A program made the translations under genes and the position numbers. A DNA stretch of 64,000 nt from Chitinophaga sp. S165 (GTDB lineage: Bacteria; Bacteroidota; Bacteroidia; Chitinophagales; Chitinophagaceae), in assembly GCF_003182155.1 (NCBI RefSeq), contig NZ_QGTG01000001.1, forward strand, positions 372,001 through 436,000, in the 5' to 3' direction. The stretch's first letter is position 1; every line of letters begins with the position of its first letter. Under the pieces are notes generated by a model. That model was given only the letters and a program-made list of their open reading frames with translations. It searched no databases and was not told where the DNA came from. Positions 33,571 to 42,816 of this stretch are shown piece after piece.

Positions 33571-35106
33571 ATGGCCTCTAAACACATTTTCGAAACAATC
33601 GATATCAGGCAGTTAACCCCTGAAGACTACCTCGACCTGAAAGAATCCATGGTTTCCGCCTACGCAGACATGGAGGGCAGCTACTGGCGCGAACCCACCA
33701 TACGCAGGCTCGTAGAGCTTTTTCCCGAAGGACAGATCGCCGTTACCGTCAATGATAAAGTGGTCGGCTGTGCACTGTCCATTATTGTCGACTACGGAAA
33801 ATTCGGTGACGAACATACGTATGAACAAATAACAGGCTATTATACATTCAGTACACACGACCGTAAAGGAGACGTACTTTACGGTATCGAGGTCTTCGTA
33901 CATCCTGACTACCGTGGCCGGAGACTGGCCCGCCGCCTGTACGATGCGCGTAAGACCCTTTGCGAAAGACTGAACCTTCGTGGTATCGTTGCAGGTGGCC
34001 GTATCCCGAATTATCTGAAGTATGCAGATGAAATGTCGCCCAGAGACTACATCGAGAAAGTGCGCGATAAAGAGATCTATGATCCGACGCTGACCTTTCA
34101 GTTCTCGAACGACTTCCAGGTAAAAAAGATCCTGAAGAATTATCTGCCGCATGATGAATCTTCCAGGGGCTTCGCCACCTTGCTGCAATGGTATAATATC
34201 TACTACGAAAAAGACCAGGATACGATCCGCTATAATAAGTCTACCGTGCGCATCGGACTTGTACAATGGCAGATGCGCGACTATGGAAGTATGGAAGGTT
34301 TCATGGAGCAGGTGGAATATTTTATAGATGCCGTGAGCGATTACGGATCGGACTTTGTCGTATTCCCTGAGTTGTTCAATGCTCCGCTCATGGCAGAGTT
34401 TAGCCAGCGTGACTCTGCCGGGGCCATCAGGGGAGTAGCAAAATATACAGAGCAGCTGAGAGATCAGTTTATAAAACATGCCGTATCCTATAATGTAAAC
34501 ATCATCTGCGGCAGTATGCCTATTGTAATTGATGAAGCTCTTTACAACATCTGTTACCTTTGCCGCCGTGATGGTACCTATGAACAATATATAAAAATGC
34601 ATCCGACGCCCAGCGAAGTATACGCCTGGGGCGTAAAGGGCGGAGATCAGCTTAAAGTGTTTGATACAGATTGTGGCAAAATTGGTATCCAGATATGTTA
34701 TGACGTAGAGTTTCCGGAACCTTCGCGTATCTTATCGGAACAGGGAATGCAAATATTGTTTGTACCTTTCCTGACCGATACGCAACACGCCTTCAATCGT
34801 GTGAGGTTCTGTGCACAGGCCAGAGCTATAGAGAATGAATGTTACGTAGCGATGGCGGGTTGTGTTGGCAATTTACCGAAGGTCAATAATATGGACCTGC
34901 AATACGCCCAGAGCGCTGTACTTACGCCTTCTGACTTTGCATTCCCGGTTACCGGTGTGAAAGCAGATGCCACGGCTAATACCGAAATGGTGGTTATTGC
35001 AGACGTAGACCTTGTACTGCTGAAAGAGTTAAATGCCTTTGGCAGTGTACAGACGAAGAAAGATATGCGTAAAGACCTCTATGAGGTTAAATGGAAAAAA
35101 AGCTGA
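33571..35106 (+). CDS. Bifunctional GNAT acetyltransferase / carbon-nitrogen hydrolase
   Basis: The 511-residue protein fuses an N-terminal GNAT domain (about 10-200) with the acetyl-CoA loop region VHPDYRGRRLARRLYDAR to a C-terminal nitrilase/amidase domain (about 225-500). The hydrolase triad is visible: Glu in VVFPELFN (about 265), Lys in YIKMHPTPSE (about 342) and Cys in GIQICYDVEFPEP (about 376). This architecture is known as a conserved fusion in Bacteroidota, but its substrate is not established to my knowledge. It is followed at 21 bases by a thiamine-binding-type protein. A cytoplasmic amide-recycling or acetylation-coupled deamidation role is possible; I do not name a substrate. Confidence 0.9.
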   Translation: MASKHIFETIDIRQLTPEDYLDLKESMVSAYADMEGSYWREPTIRRLVELFPEGQIAVTVNDKVVGCALSIIVDYGKFGDEHTYEQITGYYTFSTHDRKGDVLYGIEVFVHPDYRGRRLARRLYDARKTLCERLNLRGIVAGGRIPNYLKYADEMSPRDYIEKVRDKEIYDPTLTFQFSNDFQVKKILKNYLPHDESSRGFATLLQWYNIYYEKDQDTIRYNKSTVRIGLVQWQMRDYGSMEGFMEQVEYFIDAVSDYGSDFVVFPELFNAPLMAEFSQRDSAGAIRGVAKYTEQLRDQFIKHAVSYNVNIICGSMPIVIDEALYNICYLCRRDGTYEQYIKMHPTPSEVYAWGVKGGDQLKVFDTDCGKIGIQICYDVEFPEPSRILSEQGMQILFVPFLTDTQHAFNRVRFCAQARAIENECYVAMAGCVGNLPKVNNMDLQYAQSAVLTPSDFAFPVTGVKADATANTEMVVIADVDLVLLKELNAFGSVQTKKDMRKDLYEVKWKKS

Positions 35107-35127
35107 TAACAACAGTATACAATCAAT

Positions 35128-35421
35128 ATGGCACACAAGATCAACTTAGCATTACAGATCCTTCCTTCTGTTCCGAGCGACCAGGTATATGCCGTGGTAG
35201 ATGAGGCTATCGCTGTAATACAGGCTTCAGGACTGAAGTACAGGGTATGTCCCTTTGAGACGGTAATAGAAGGAACCTACGACGAATGTATGGAAGTAGT
35301 CCGCAAGGCGCAGGAAGTCTGCTTTAAAGCCGGAGCTTCTCAACTGCTCGTATATGTGAAAATGCAGATTAGGAAGGACGCAGACGTTAGCATTGAAGAT
35401 AAGACGGGCAAATACGACTGA
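35128..35421 (+). CDS. MTH1187/YkoF-type thiamine-binding protein (DUF77-like)
   Basis: This 97-residue protein has the small ferredoxin-like fold pattern of the MTH1187/YqgV family: NLALQILPSVPSDQVY, an AVVDEAIAVIQASGLKY helix-strand and FETVIEGTYDECMEVV. Members bind thiamine or related pyrimidines and may sense or carry them. The gene follows the GNAT-nitrilase gene by 21 bases and is convergent with the next gene (7-base gap), so it is likely cotranscribed with the fusion enzyme. Ligand identity is inference from the family. Confidence 0.8.
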   Translation: MAHKINLALQILPSVPSDQVYAVVDEAIAVIQASGLKYRVCPFETVIEGTYDECMEVVRKAQEVCFKAGASQLLVYVKMQIRKDADVSIEDKTGKYD

Positions 35422-35428
35422 GCCATAT

Positions 35429-36697
35429 TTATCTGAAAAGGAAATACGTTTCCAGTGATAACAGACCAATGATCATTCCGGCAGCAAACCTTATCAATTG
35501 CGCCCTGCTCACACGGATGTAAGGCGCCAGCATAATGATGAATAAAGGAGCCGTCTGTGCCACATACCTCGAACTGAAAAGATGTGTTACCTTAAAACTG
35601 GTAGCGAGCATCAGTAAGAGAGACAGCAGTATGAACAGGGAAAATGGCTCCGTGCGCCGTTCCATCCACTGCAGGAATGCACAGTACAGAAAGTACAGTG
35701 CAAGAGTGAGCAGCAGGGGAGAGATAAGATAAGGATATATCTGCATGATAGCTGCCGGGACGATCTTTCCCAACGCCTCACTAAGCGGCGCATATGTATA
35801 ATGCAGCCAGTAATAGTTAACCGGCAGCAATATAATGTATAACAGGACCAATACCAGCAATATCAGCCGGTTGTAACTGAACCACGCCGGTGCTACGATC
35901 AGTATGATCAAAGCCCCATATGCAAAAGCCAGTATCCCATGCCAGGGAACAATTCCACCTTCACTGATAACGGCCTGCTTCGGCGGCGTCAATCCTCCCC
36001 ATATCACGAATACAGGTATACAACAAAGCAGGGCCACGCCTATGTATATACTGATAATTACCCAGCGTTTCCGTTCCCGCGCAGTTTGCAATAGTAACAA
36101 CAGGGAGGCTGGAACGATCATTAGAAAAGGTGAACGGCCGAGTATTGCCAGGCCGAGGCAGATACCTGCCAGTAGTGATAAGCATATACCGAACCACCAT
36201 TGCCTGCGCGTGTAATCAGGAGCCAGCTGCAGTAGCCAGATAGATAAAGTGGCAAACAGCATGGACGGTACTTCTGTTAATGCCATGCCCGATACCTGCC
36301 ATATCATAGGCACTGCCATGATGTGTAACGCCGGCAGCCATACGTTCCTCTTTATCCTTCGCTGTGCCTGCGTTTTTCGTACGATCGCTGCCAGCAGCAC
36401 GATGATCATCAGTAACATAAACGCATTCACCAGCCGGATTCCCGGTGGCTGTAAATGTGTGATGGGACGTAGTACATAGTGTACGAACTGGTACAAGGGG
36501 CCAGGCGCCTGGTTGTCTATATTCAGCAGAAACTCACGCGAAAGACCATATTGATCAAGAAGAAGGACATTGGAAATAAAAAGAGGCTCATCAAATAGCG
36601 GCGGTTGCCGGTGAATGATCGTGATGATCAGCAATAAGAGATAACCGGTTATACCGGCAGCGATCAATAATCTCTCTTGTTCATTGGGGTACCGCAT
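35429..36697 (-). CDS. GT-C-like polytopic membrane protein
   Basis: I take the ATG at 36697 (422 residues). A longer frame to 36766 would run through a perfect 15-bp inverted repeat and is unlikely; ATG 36721 is a close alternative. The protein has about ten to twelve membrane helices. After the first helix comes RQPPLFDEPLFISN, placing Asp36-Glu37 in the first external loop like the catalytic acids of GT39/GT83-type enzymes, and QAPGPLYQFVHY is in the same loop. It likely transfers a sugar from a polyprenyl-phosphate donor outside the membrane. It is convergent with the thiamine-binding gene and follows YeiH. Family assignment is tentative because remote GT-C enzymes share little sequence. 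Confidence 0.65.
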   Translation of the reverse strand: MRYPNEQERLLIAAGITGYLLLLIITIIHRQPPLFDEPLFISNVLLLDQYGLSREFLLNIDNQAPGPLYQFVHYVLRPITHLQPPGIRLVNAFMLLMIIVLLAAIVRKTQAQRRIKRNVWLPALHIMAVPMIWQVSGMALTEVPSMLFATLSIWLLQLAPDYTRRQWWFGICLSLLAGICLGLAILGRSPFLMIVPASLLLLLQTARERKRWVIISIYIGVALLCCIPVFVIWGGLTPPKQAVISEGGIVPWHGILAFAYGALIILIVAPAWFSYNRLILLVLVLLYIILLPVNYYWLHYTYAPLSEALGKIVPAAIMQIYPYLISPLLLTLALYFLYCAFLQWMERRTEPFSLFILLSLLLMLATSFKVTHLFSSRYVAQTAPLFIIMLAPYIRVSRAQLIRFAAGMIIGLLSLETYFLFR

Positions 36698-36719
36698 GTT
36701 CGTAGTTAGATAGCTGATC

Positions 36720-36760
36720 ATCCAAAGACCACGGTGAATAGCTCCCCGTGGTCTTTGGAT
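36720..36760 (-). terminator. Perfect 15-bp inverted repeat, likely terminator after YeiH
   Basis: The arms at 36720-36734 and 36746-36760 are exact reverse complements (core CCAAAGACCACGG) with an 11-base loop. It lies between the YeiH stop (36773) and the downstream GT-C gene. There is no T-run on either side, so a structural or protein-binding role remains possible. Confidence 0.55.
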
Positions 36761-36772
36761 AATCATGCATAA

Positions 36773-38035
36773 TTATCTACCGAACACAAGGTAAGCTATT
36801 ACCAGTGTAAATATGATATTAAAGGCCTGGGCAATGATAAAGGCCATTGCAGGACGGCCATTCTCCATTTTAAAGATATCGGTGAACTTAGTCTCCAGTC
36901 CTATACAGGTAAACGCAATAGCGAACCAATATGTTTGCAGTTCCTTTAAAGGACCTTTTGCAGCAGCTACAGTTGCTGTCGGCAGCACAAAGGAAAACAG
37001 GAGGGATGCCAGTACGAAACCCAGTACGAACTTGGGGAAACGCTCCCATATAGTACGAAGGGTAGGTTTCTCATATCCGGCTTCTTTACGGGAATAAGAC
37101 CAGTATAGGGAAATGAAGAATGCGGCCAGTCCGAGTAACACGTTCTGTGAGAACTTCACCAGCGTAGCGTATTTTAGTGCCTCTTCTCCCAGCATGGTAC
37201 CTGCCGCCACTACCGCACCGGAGGTATCGATTGTGCCACCCAGCCATGCACCTGCAACAGCTGGCGACATATGCGCCCAAACAGCGATATAGGGCATGAA
37301 CAGCATCATGGGGATCGCCACAATGAGCACCAGGGAAATGACATGTGATAATTTCTTGTTGTCGCCCTCAATAGCACCTGCAGTAGCAATCGCTGCCGAC
37401 ACACCGCAAATGGATACCGCACTGGAGATCATCATGCGGAACTCATCGTCCAGCTTCAGTTTCCGGCATACCCAGAAGCTAAAATACCATACTGTGAATA
37501 CCACGGCTACCGACTGCAGTATACCAAGTCCGCCGGCCTTTATAATGTCCTGGAAGAATACATTAGCGCCCAGCAGTACGAGACCGATCTTAATATACAA
37601 CTCTGTTTGTATGGCCGGTTTCAGTATAGCCGGTATGCCGAATATGTTGCTGATCAACAGTCCCAGTATCAGGCTGAATAGAACAACCTCTACACCGAAA
37701 TCCTTCACTGTTTTATTGGCAGCGATGAACTGCGCCAGTAAAGAGACAAGAACAATAAACAACAGGGAGACAAATAATCTTGCAACCTCCACCTTTCCCG
37801 TGAATGCTTTGGCAAGCAATAAACTGCCGAACACCCAAAGGAATAAAAGACCCGTTTGTTGCCAGACGGCAGCTCCTCCGAACTGGGCCGTCACAACGGA
37901 GGCTTCATTCCAGACCGCGATCTTCGGGAATACGGGTTTCAGGCCAAAAAGCACCAGGCCAATAGTTAAAAAAGCAATAATTACAGCAATCCAATCTTCA
38001 TGAAGCGTTTTCTTAGGCATGACAGCAAATGACAT
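36773..38035 (-). CDS. yeiH: YeiH-family putative sulfate/anion exporter
   Basis: The 420-residue protein belongs to the YeiH/Cons_hypoth698 family (PF03601): ten or more membrane helices with GLVLLGANVFFQDI, the SICGVSAAIATAGAIEGD signature, GAWLGGTIDTSGAVVAAGTM and a KFSQNVLLGLAAF segment. Members are annotated as putative sulfate exporters, and their transport activity is not well defined. The start ATG at 38035 gives a short leader before MPKKTLHED; ATG 38020 is possible. It follows SpmAB by about 69 bases on the same strand. Family assignment is very sure, substrate is not. Confidence 0.9.
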   Translation of the reverse strand: MSFAVMPKKTLHEDWIAVIIAFLTIGLVLFGLKPVFPKIAVWNEASVVTAQFGGAAVWQQTGLLFLWVFGSLLLAKAFTGKVEVARLFVSLLFIVLVSLLAQFIAANKTVKDFGVEVVLFSLILGLLISNIFGIPAILKPAIQTELYIKIGLVLLGANVFFQDIIKAGGLGILQSVAVVFTVWYFSFWVCRKLKLDDEFRMMISSAVSICGVSAAIATAGAIEGDNKKLSHVISLVLIVAIPMMLFMPYIAVWAHMSPAVAGAWLGGTIDTSGAVVAAGTMLGEEALKYATLVKFSQNVLLGLAAFFISLYWSYSRKEAGYEKPTLRTIWERFPKFVLGFVLASLLFSFVLPTATVAAAKGPLKELQTYWFAIAFTCIGLETKFTDIFKMENGRPAMAFIIAQAFNIIFTLVIAYLVFGR

Positions 38036-38104
38036 TAAATGATTAAGAGTTCCCCTTGGTGGAAGCGGATTTATTGGTGGTGGGCCCCAAGTTAGTAAAA
38101 GAAA

Positions 38105-39337
38105 TCAATGAAAGAAAATGTAGCCCAAAACAATTGCAGCCACTAATCCTACTACATCAGCGATCAGGCCGCACGTCAGTGCGTATTTTGTCTTTTTGAT
38201 ATTTACTGAACCGAAATACACCGCCAGTACGTAAAACGTGGTTTCAGTTGAGCCTTGTATGATACTGGCCAGACGACCTGCAAACGAGTCCGGGCCATGG
38301 GTTTTCAATACATCTACCATCAGCGCCCGGGCTGCGCCACCGCTTAATGGTTTCATTAATCCAACCGGCAAGGCAGGTACGAAATCTGTATTCATGCCCA
38401 GTCCGGCAAACAGGCTGGCAATAGCGTCCAGTACATAGTCCATACATCCCGTGTTCCTGAACGTACTGATAGCTACCAGCATTGTTACCAGGTAAGGAAT
38501 AATGGTTATAGATACCTGGAAGCCTTCTTTTGCGCCATCAATGAACACATCATAGACATTGATCTTTTTAACAACGCCCAATGTCAGGAAAGCTATAATA
38601 ATGGCAAAAATGGTGAACCCGCCTACGAAAGCGGTATACTCAGCCAGCTGTTCTGTCGTGAAGTAAGGCATCATCCGGTACAGGCCGTATATGAGCAGGG
38701 CAAAAATGCTGAATGTAATAACTATCGGCGCTTTCAGTAAATTGATGCGCTGGTAGAGGGCTACCGCTATCAGCCCGGAAACGAAGGAAATAAAAGTACC
38801 TATCAGTGTAGGAATAAAGATATCCGCGGCATTATGAGAACCGGCGGCAAGCCGGAGGGCGATCACTGAGGTGGGGATCAGCGTGATCCCAGCCGTATTA
38901 AGCACCAGGAACATGATCTGTGCATTGGTGGCGGTGTCCGGTTCCGGGTTCAGCTCCTGCAACTGTTTCATCGCCTTCAACCCTACAGGGGTGGCTGCAT
39001 TGTCCAGTCCTAACGCATTGGCGCTGAAGTTCATCAGTACAGATCCCATAGCCGGGTGCTTTTTAGGTATCCCAGGGAATAGCTTGGAAAAGAAAGGGTC
39101 TACCGCCTTCGCCAGGATACTGATCATTCCACCTTTCTCCCCGACTTTCATGATCCCCAGCCAGAAGGTCATAATACCCGCCAGCCCCAGGGAGATCTCT
39201 GCACCGGTCTTGGCACTTTCGAACATGCCATTCATAACAGTGGTGAACACGGCAGTATCGTGGAGGAAGATCAGCCGGCAAACAGCCACAACAAAAGAGA
39301 TCAGGAAGAATGCCAGCCAGACATAGTTTAATGCCAT
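38105..39337 (-). CDS. SpmA-SpmB fusion (nucleoside-recognition/gate domain membrane protein)
   Basis: From ATG 39337 (MALNYVWLAFF) the protein has 410 residues with two gate-type halves. The SpmA-like half includes GAEISLGLAGIMTFWLGIMK, HPAMGSVLMNFSANALGLDN and LNTAGITLIPTSVIALR. The SpmB-like half includes GAKEGFQVSITIIPYLVTML and ALPVGLMKPLSGGAARALM. In spore formers these are separate maturation proteins; fused versions occur in non-sporulating Bacteroidota with unknown transport role. ATGs at 39358 and 39373 would extend the N-terminus, but the chosen start gives a normal SpmA start. It is divergent from YchF. Confidence 0.85.
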   Translation of the reverse strand: MALNYVWLAFFLISFVVAVCRLIFLHDTAVFTTVMNGMFESAKTGAEISLGLAGIMTFWLGIMKVGEKGGMISILAKAVDPFFSKLFPGIPKKHPAMGSVLMNFSANALGLDNAATPVGLKAMKQLQELNPEPDTATNAQIMFLVLNTAGITLIPTSVIALRLAAGSHNAADIFIPTLIGTFISFVSGLIAVALYQRINLLKAPIVITFSIFALLIYGLYRMMPYFTTEQLAEYTAFVGGFTIFAIIIAFLTLGVVKKINVYDVFIDGAKEGFQVSITIIPYLVTMLVAISTFRNTGCMDYVLDAIASLFAGLGMNTDFVPALPVGLMKPLSGGAARALMVDVLKTHGPDSFAGRLASIIQGSTETTFYVLAVYFGSVNIKKTKYALTCGLIADVVGLVAAIVLGYIFFH

Positions 39338-39434
39338 ATATGTGAAATGATTGAACATCAAATCTAATGGCAAAAATTTAATATTAAAAGTAGAAATCTG
39401 TGTTATACCAGATGACCGTAGACGGGCACTTGAA

Positions 39435-39462
39435 TTTGATAGCTAAAAAAGCATTATCTTCG
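39435..39462 (+). promoter_or_regulatory. Promoter of ychF
   Basis: TTTG (39435-39438) and TATCTTCG (39455-39462, seven of eight positions of TAnnTTTG counting the free ones) are 16 bases apart and end 17 bases before the ATG, giving a very short leader. This is a good Bacteroidota-type promoter. Confidence 0.6.
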
Positions 39463-39479
39463 CGCAAATTTTTTAAAAA

Positions 39480-40583
39480 ATGGCGTTACAAGTAGGAATT
39501 GTTGGTTTGCCGAATGTAGGAAAGTCGACTTTATTTAATGCGGTAAGCAATAGCGCTAAAGCGCAGGCCAGCAATTACCGTTTCTGTACCATTGAACCTA
39601 ACGTAGGACTTGTAGACGTTCCGGATGAAAGACTGGCCAAACTGGAGGAACTGGTAAAACCTAACCGCGTAGTCCCAGCCACCATAGAATTTGTAGATAT
39701 CGCAGGTCTTGTGAAAGGCGCCAGCAAAGGGGAAGGTCTTGGAAACAAGTTCCTCGCCAATATCCGTGAGGTTGATGCGATCGTACACGTGATCCGTTGC
39801 TTCGAAGACGATAACATCCTCAGGGAAGAAGGTGCTATCAACCCTGTAGGCGATAAAGAGATCATTGACACCGAATTGCAGCTGAAAGACCTCGAAAGCG
39901 TGGAAAAGAAAATCGCCCGTACCGAGAAAATGGCTAAAACCGGCGGTGATCCGAAAGCCAAGAAAGAATTCGAAATCCTGAAACAATGCCAGGAACACCT
40001 GGAAAAAGGTAAAAATATCCGTGAGCTGGGACTGAGCAAGGAAGACCGCGTAGCGATCGCCGACCTGTTCCTGCTGACTGAAAAACCGGTGCTGTATGTA
40101 GCCAATGTGGACGAAGCATCCATGCTGACCGGCAACAAATTCTCAGAACAGCTGCAGGCTTCCGTAAAGGGAGAAGGTGCTACTGTAGTAGTGATGAACA
40201 ACAGTATCGAAGCGCAGATCTCCGAAATGGAATCTCCTGAAGATAAAGAACTGTTCCTTTCCGAATACAACCTGACCGAACCGGGCCTCAACCGCCTGAT
40301 CCGTTCCGCATATGGCCTCCTGAACCTGATGACCTACTTTACCGCAGGTGTACAGGAAGTAAGGGCCTGGACCATCCACACCGGATGGAAAGCCCCACAG
40401 GCTGCCAGTGTGATCCACACCGATTTCGAGAAAGGTTTCATCAAGGCAGAGGTGATCGCCTATGATGACTATGTAAAGTACGGCTCCGAAACAGCCTGCC
40501 GTGATAACGGCCGCTTACGCATAGAAGGTAAAGAATATATCGTGAACGATGGTGACGTTATGCACTTCCGTTTTAACGTTTAA
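39480..40583 (+). CDS. ychF: Ribosome-associated Obg-family ATPase YchF
   Basis: The 367-residue protein has the P-loop GLPNVGKSTLFNA (about 8-20), switch region FVDIAGLVKGASKGEGLGN, the atypical NxxE-type base-recognition motif in YVANVDE, a coiled-coil insert (about 125-205) and a C-terminal TGS domain (about 283-366) ending HFRFNV. YchF/OLA1 proteins prefer ATP over GTP and bind ribosomes, with links to oxidative and stress responses. It is a highly conserved core gene with its own promoter and strong terminator, and serves as an anchor of ordinary chromosomal sequence beside the accessory pair that follows. Confidence 0.95.
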   Translation: MALQVGIVGLPNVGKSTLFNAVSNSAKAQASNYRFCTIEPNVGLVDVPDERLAKLEELVKPNRVVPATIEFVDIAGLVKGASKGEGLGNKFLANIREVDAIVHVIRCFEDDNILREEGAINPVGDKEIIDTELQLKDLESVEKKIARTEKMAKTGGDPKAKKEFEILKQCQEHLEKGKNIRELGLSKEDRVAIADLFLLTEKPVLYVANVDEASMLTGNKFSEQLQASVKGEGATVVVMNNSIEAQISEMESPEDKELFLSEYNLTEPGLNRLIRSAYGLLNLMTYFTAGVQEVRAWTIHTGWKAPQAASVIHTDFEKGFIKAEVIAYDDYVKYGSETACRDNGRLRIEGKEYIVNDGDVMHFRFNV

Positions 40584-40628
40584 AGATACTTCAGGGTTCT
40601 CAACCACTGAGGGGTACAACAAATCTAA

Positions 40629-40656
40629 GACGTCCCGGGGCCTTCCCCGGGACGTC
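40629..40656 (+). terminator. Terminator of ychF
   Basis: GACGTCCCGGGG and CCCCGGGACGTC form a perfect 12-bp stem with a CCTT loop, 45 bases after the ychF stop. The following tract is T/A-rich but not a pure T-run. Confidence 0.75.
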
Positions 40657-40804
40657 GCTATTTATATCCATTATTAAAGCAATTATCAATTTAAATCAGT
40701 TGTTTTTTTGTGTAAAAAATTAAAATTTGCATATTTTTTGCAGATAGAAGGAAAATGGGTATTTTCATGTGTACGCATTATTTGTAAAAAATAACTAGGT
40801 GCAT

Positions 40805-42064
40805 ATGATAGTGGAATTCAGCATAGGAAATTATAGATCTTTTAATCAGATGCAAACCTTGAGCTTTAAAGCGACAGGACTTGTATCAGAAAATAAATCC
40901 GTCGATGAAAGAAATATCATTGATGATAATGGCACGAAGTGCCTGAAAATTGCCGGTATATATGGAGCGAATGCTAGCGGAAAATCAAATGCGCTGGAGG
41001 GGCTGAAGTTTTTCTCAGATATGCTCATTAGTTCTATTGAGCTTGAGGGCATGGCATCATTGGTCAATCCTTTTAAATTCGTATCTGAACCACAGAATAA
41101 CGAGGGGTATTTTCAAATAATACTGATTGTGAGCGGTGTTAAGTATCGATATGGTTTTACAATAGGGAAAAAGATGGAAATTCAGGAAGAGTGGTTGTTT
41201 GGACCTGCTTCAAAGAATGAAACATACTATTTCAGACGCAAAGGATCGGAGATCGATTCCAACCCCGAATGGTTTTCTGAAGGATTGCAGCTTCCCAAAG
41301 ACAAGTTAAGAAGTGATTCACTTTTTCTAACCTTCTGCTCTTCTTATGATGGTCCCATATCCCGGGCTATTCGCGATTATTTTAGAATAAATGTAAGCTT
41401 CGATGGTTTGACTCGCTATCCGGACTTTTTCCGGGAAAGAAATCAACCTCAGAACGATGTTCGTCCGACCGATAGATTGATTCTTGATGGCAAGAACAGG
41501 ATAGTATTAGCATGGCTCAGAGCTGTGGGAATGAATTATGCGGATATTGGCATTTCCATGGTAGGAGGAGCTTTTCGTCCCAAGCCTCAGGTACATTTAT
41601 TAAAAAATGTTTATAACAAAGAAGGCCAGGTGGCCAGACAGGAATTATTATATCTCGACAGAGACGAATCCGGAGGAACCCAAAAATACTATAATTATAT
41701 CGGGGAGTTAATTCAAAAATTTGAGAATGGTGGGCTTTTTGTTTCGGACGAAATAGATAACAATTTTCATCCGTCACTGCTGAAGAGGCTTATTTCTCTA
41801 TTTCAGAATGCTGGTGTAAATAAAGGGAATGCGCAGTTGCTTTTTACCAGCCATGATACGAACCTGATGAATCCGGAATATATGCGTCGTGATCAGTTTT
41901 ATTTTGCAGAAAAGACACGAACAGAGGAAACCAATCTGTATTCACTTTCGGACCTGAAGGGTATTAGAAATAATGCCGACTTCGCAAGGCAATACCTGAG
42001 TGGTGCTTACGGAGCACTTCCCGTACTTGGCAACTATTTAGAAGAATCTGAAAATAACCGATAG
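40805..42064 (+). CDS. RloA-like AAA/ABC-type ATPase of a putative defence pair
   Basis: From ATG 40805 (a GTG six bases upstream is less likely) the protein has 419 residues. It begins with the AAA_15/21-type start VEFSIGNYRSFNQMQTLSF. It has Walker A GIYGANASGKSNAL (about 53-65), Walker B GLFVSDEIDNNFHPSLL (about 311-327) and the His-switch region LLFTSHDTNLM (about 346), as in OLD/RloA/PARIS-type ATPases. The RloB-like partner starts 2 bases after the stop. The gene pair is visibly more A/T-rich than ychF, lies behind a terminator, and has an A/T-rich upstream stretch (40,657-40,804) with several TTTG/TTTTTTG motifs but no single clear promoter. A role as sensor/motor of an abortive-infection system is inference. 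Confidence 0.8.
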   Translation: MIVEFSIGNYRSFNQMQTLSFKATGLVSENKSVDERNIIDDNGTKCLKIAGIYGANASGKSNALEGLKFFSDMLISSIELEGMASLVNPFKFVSEPQNNEGYFQIILIVSGVKYRYGFTIGKKMEIQEEWLFGPASKNETYYFRRKGSEIDSNPEWFSEGLQLPKDKLRSDSLFLTFCSSYDGPISRAIRDYFRINVSFDGLTRYPDFFRERNQPQNDVRPTDRLILDGKNRIVLAWLRAVGMNYADIGISMVGGAFRPKPQVHLLKNVYNKEGQVARQELLYLDRDESGGTQKYYNYIGELIQKFENGGLFVSDEIDNNFHPSLLKRLISLFQNAGVNKGNAQLLFTSHDTNLMNPEYMRRDQFYFAEKTRTEETNLYSLSDLKGIRNNADFARQYLSGAYGALPVLGNYLEESENNR

Positions 42065-42066
42065 TA

Positions 42067-42816
42067 ATGGCAGGCAGTGCATGGGATTTTAAAACCGACG
42101 ATACCAGAGCAGAAGAAACAGTAAATGTATTTGTGATCTATTGTGAGGATGAGGTTAGTGAACCATGTTACTTCGAGTCTTTTGAAAGTGAAGCGCTAAG
42201 AATTAACGTAATAGGCAATCAACGTAGTGGCCATAAAAATTTGCAATACACTGTGACGAAGTGTATTGAAGCTGGTTACATGGAATTTGCAGAGGGTAGT
42301 TATCGCTTGAAAAATATGATTACTGAAAATCTATGGTGTGTATATGACCGCGATCTGGAAAATGTTGATCTTACACAAATTCAGCGTGAAAATAATACGG
42401 GTTGGAGCCTGGCCATTCAGAATGGGCTGAATGCTGGGTTGAAAGTGGCATGGAGTAATGATGCTTTCGAACTTTGGGTGCTTCTGCACTTTGAGGACAT
42501 TACACCTGCCGAGGCCCAACATCGTAATTTCATTTATGATCGCCTGACTGACATTTTTAAGAATCTGACCCCAACAACGGACAGTTTAAAACGCTTTACT
42601 ACTCATTCTCATTTCAGTTATAAAGGTGCCTTTAAAAAGAGAAGTTCATTTGAGGAATTTGTACTTCCAGAACTAAAAAAGAGGACTGCAGATGCCTTAT
42701 TAAGGGCCACGAAATTAGCGGCTCATTATAGTAATGAGACAACATTCCATGAACGCAATCCCTGTACAATGGTGCACACCTTAGTAACAGAATTATTGGC
42801 TAATGGAGGGAAGTAA
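42067..42816 (+). CDS. RloB-family putative effector (Toprim-like)
   Basis: The 249-residue protein shows the RloB signature: an acidic start motif IYCEDEVSEPCYFESF (about 24-39), VYDRDLENVD (about 92-101), and the hallmark AFELWVLLHFED (about 136-147). A conserved Glu followed by a DxD-type motif on the next strands resembles a Toprim metal site, so a nuclease activity is possible. The C-terminus carries NPCTMVHTLV, also found in this family. It is cotranscribed with the ATPase (2-base gap). RloA/RloB pairs are associated with restriction and defence loci; no restriction genes are next to it here, so it may act alone. Confidence 0.75.
   Translation: MAGSAWDFKTDDTRAEETVNVFVIYCEDEVSEPCYFESFESEALRINVIGNQRSGHKNLQYTVTKCIEAGYMEFAEGSYRLKNMITENLWCVYDRDLENVDLTQIQRENNTGWSLAIQNGLNAGLKVAWSNDAFELWVLLHFEDITPAEAQHRNFIYDRLTDIFKNLTPTTDSLKRFTTHSHFSYKGAFKKRSSFEEFVLPELKKRTADALLRATKLAAHYSNETTFHERNPCTMVHTLVTELLANGGK

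Noticed and set aside
33613..34602. 329-codon frame antisense to the GNAT-nitrilase gene
   Set aside because: It is completely inside a well-supported gene with catalytic motifs on the other strand; long antisense frames are expected from the codon bias.
39575..40291. 238-codon Ser-rich frame antisense to ychF
   Set aside because: It is a shadow of a highly conserved core gene.
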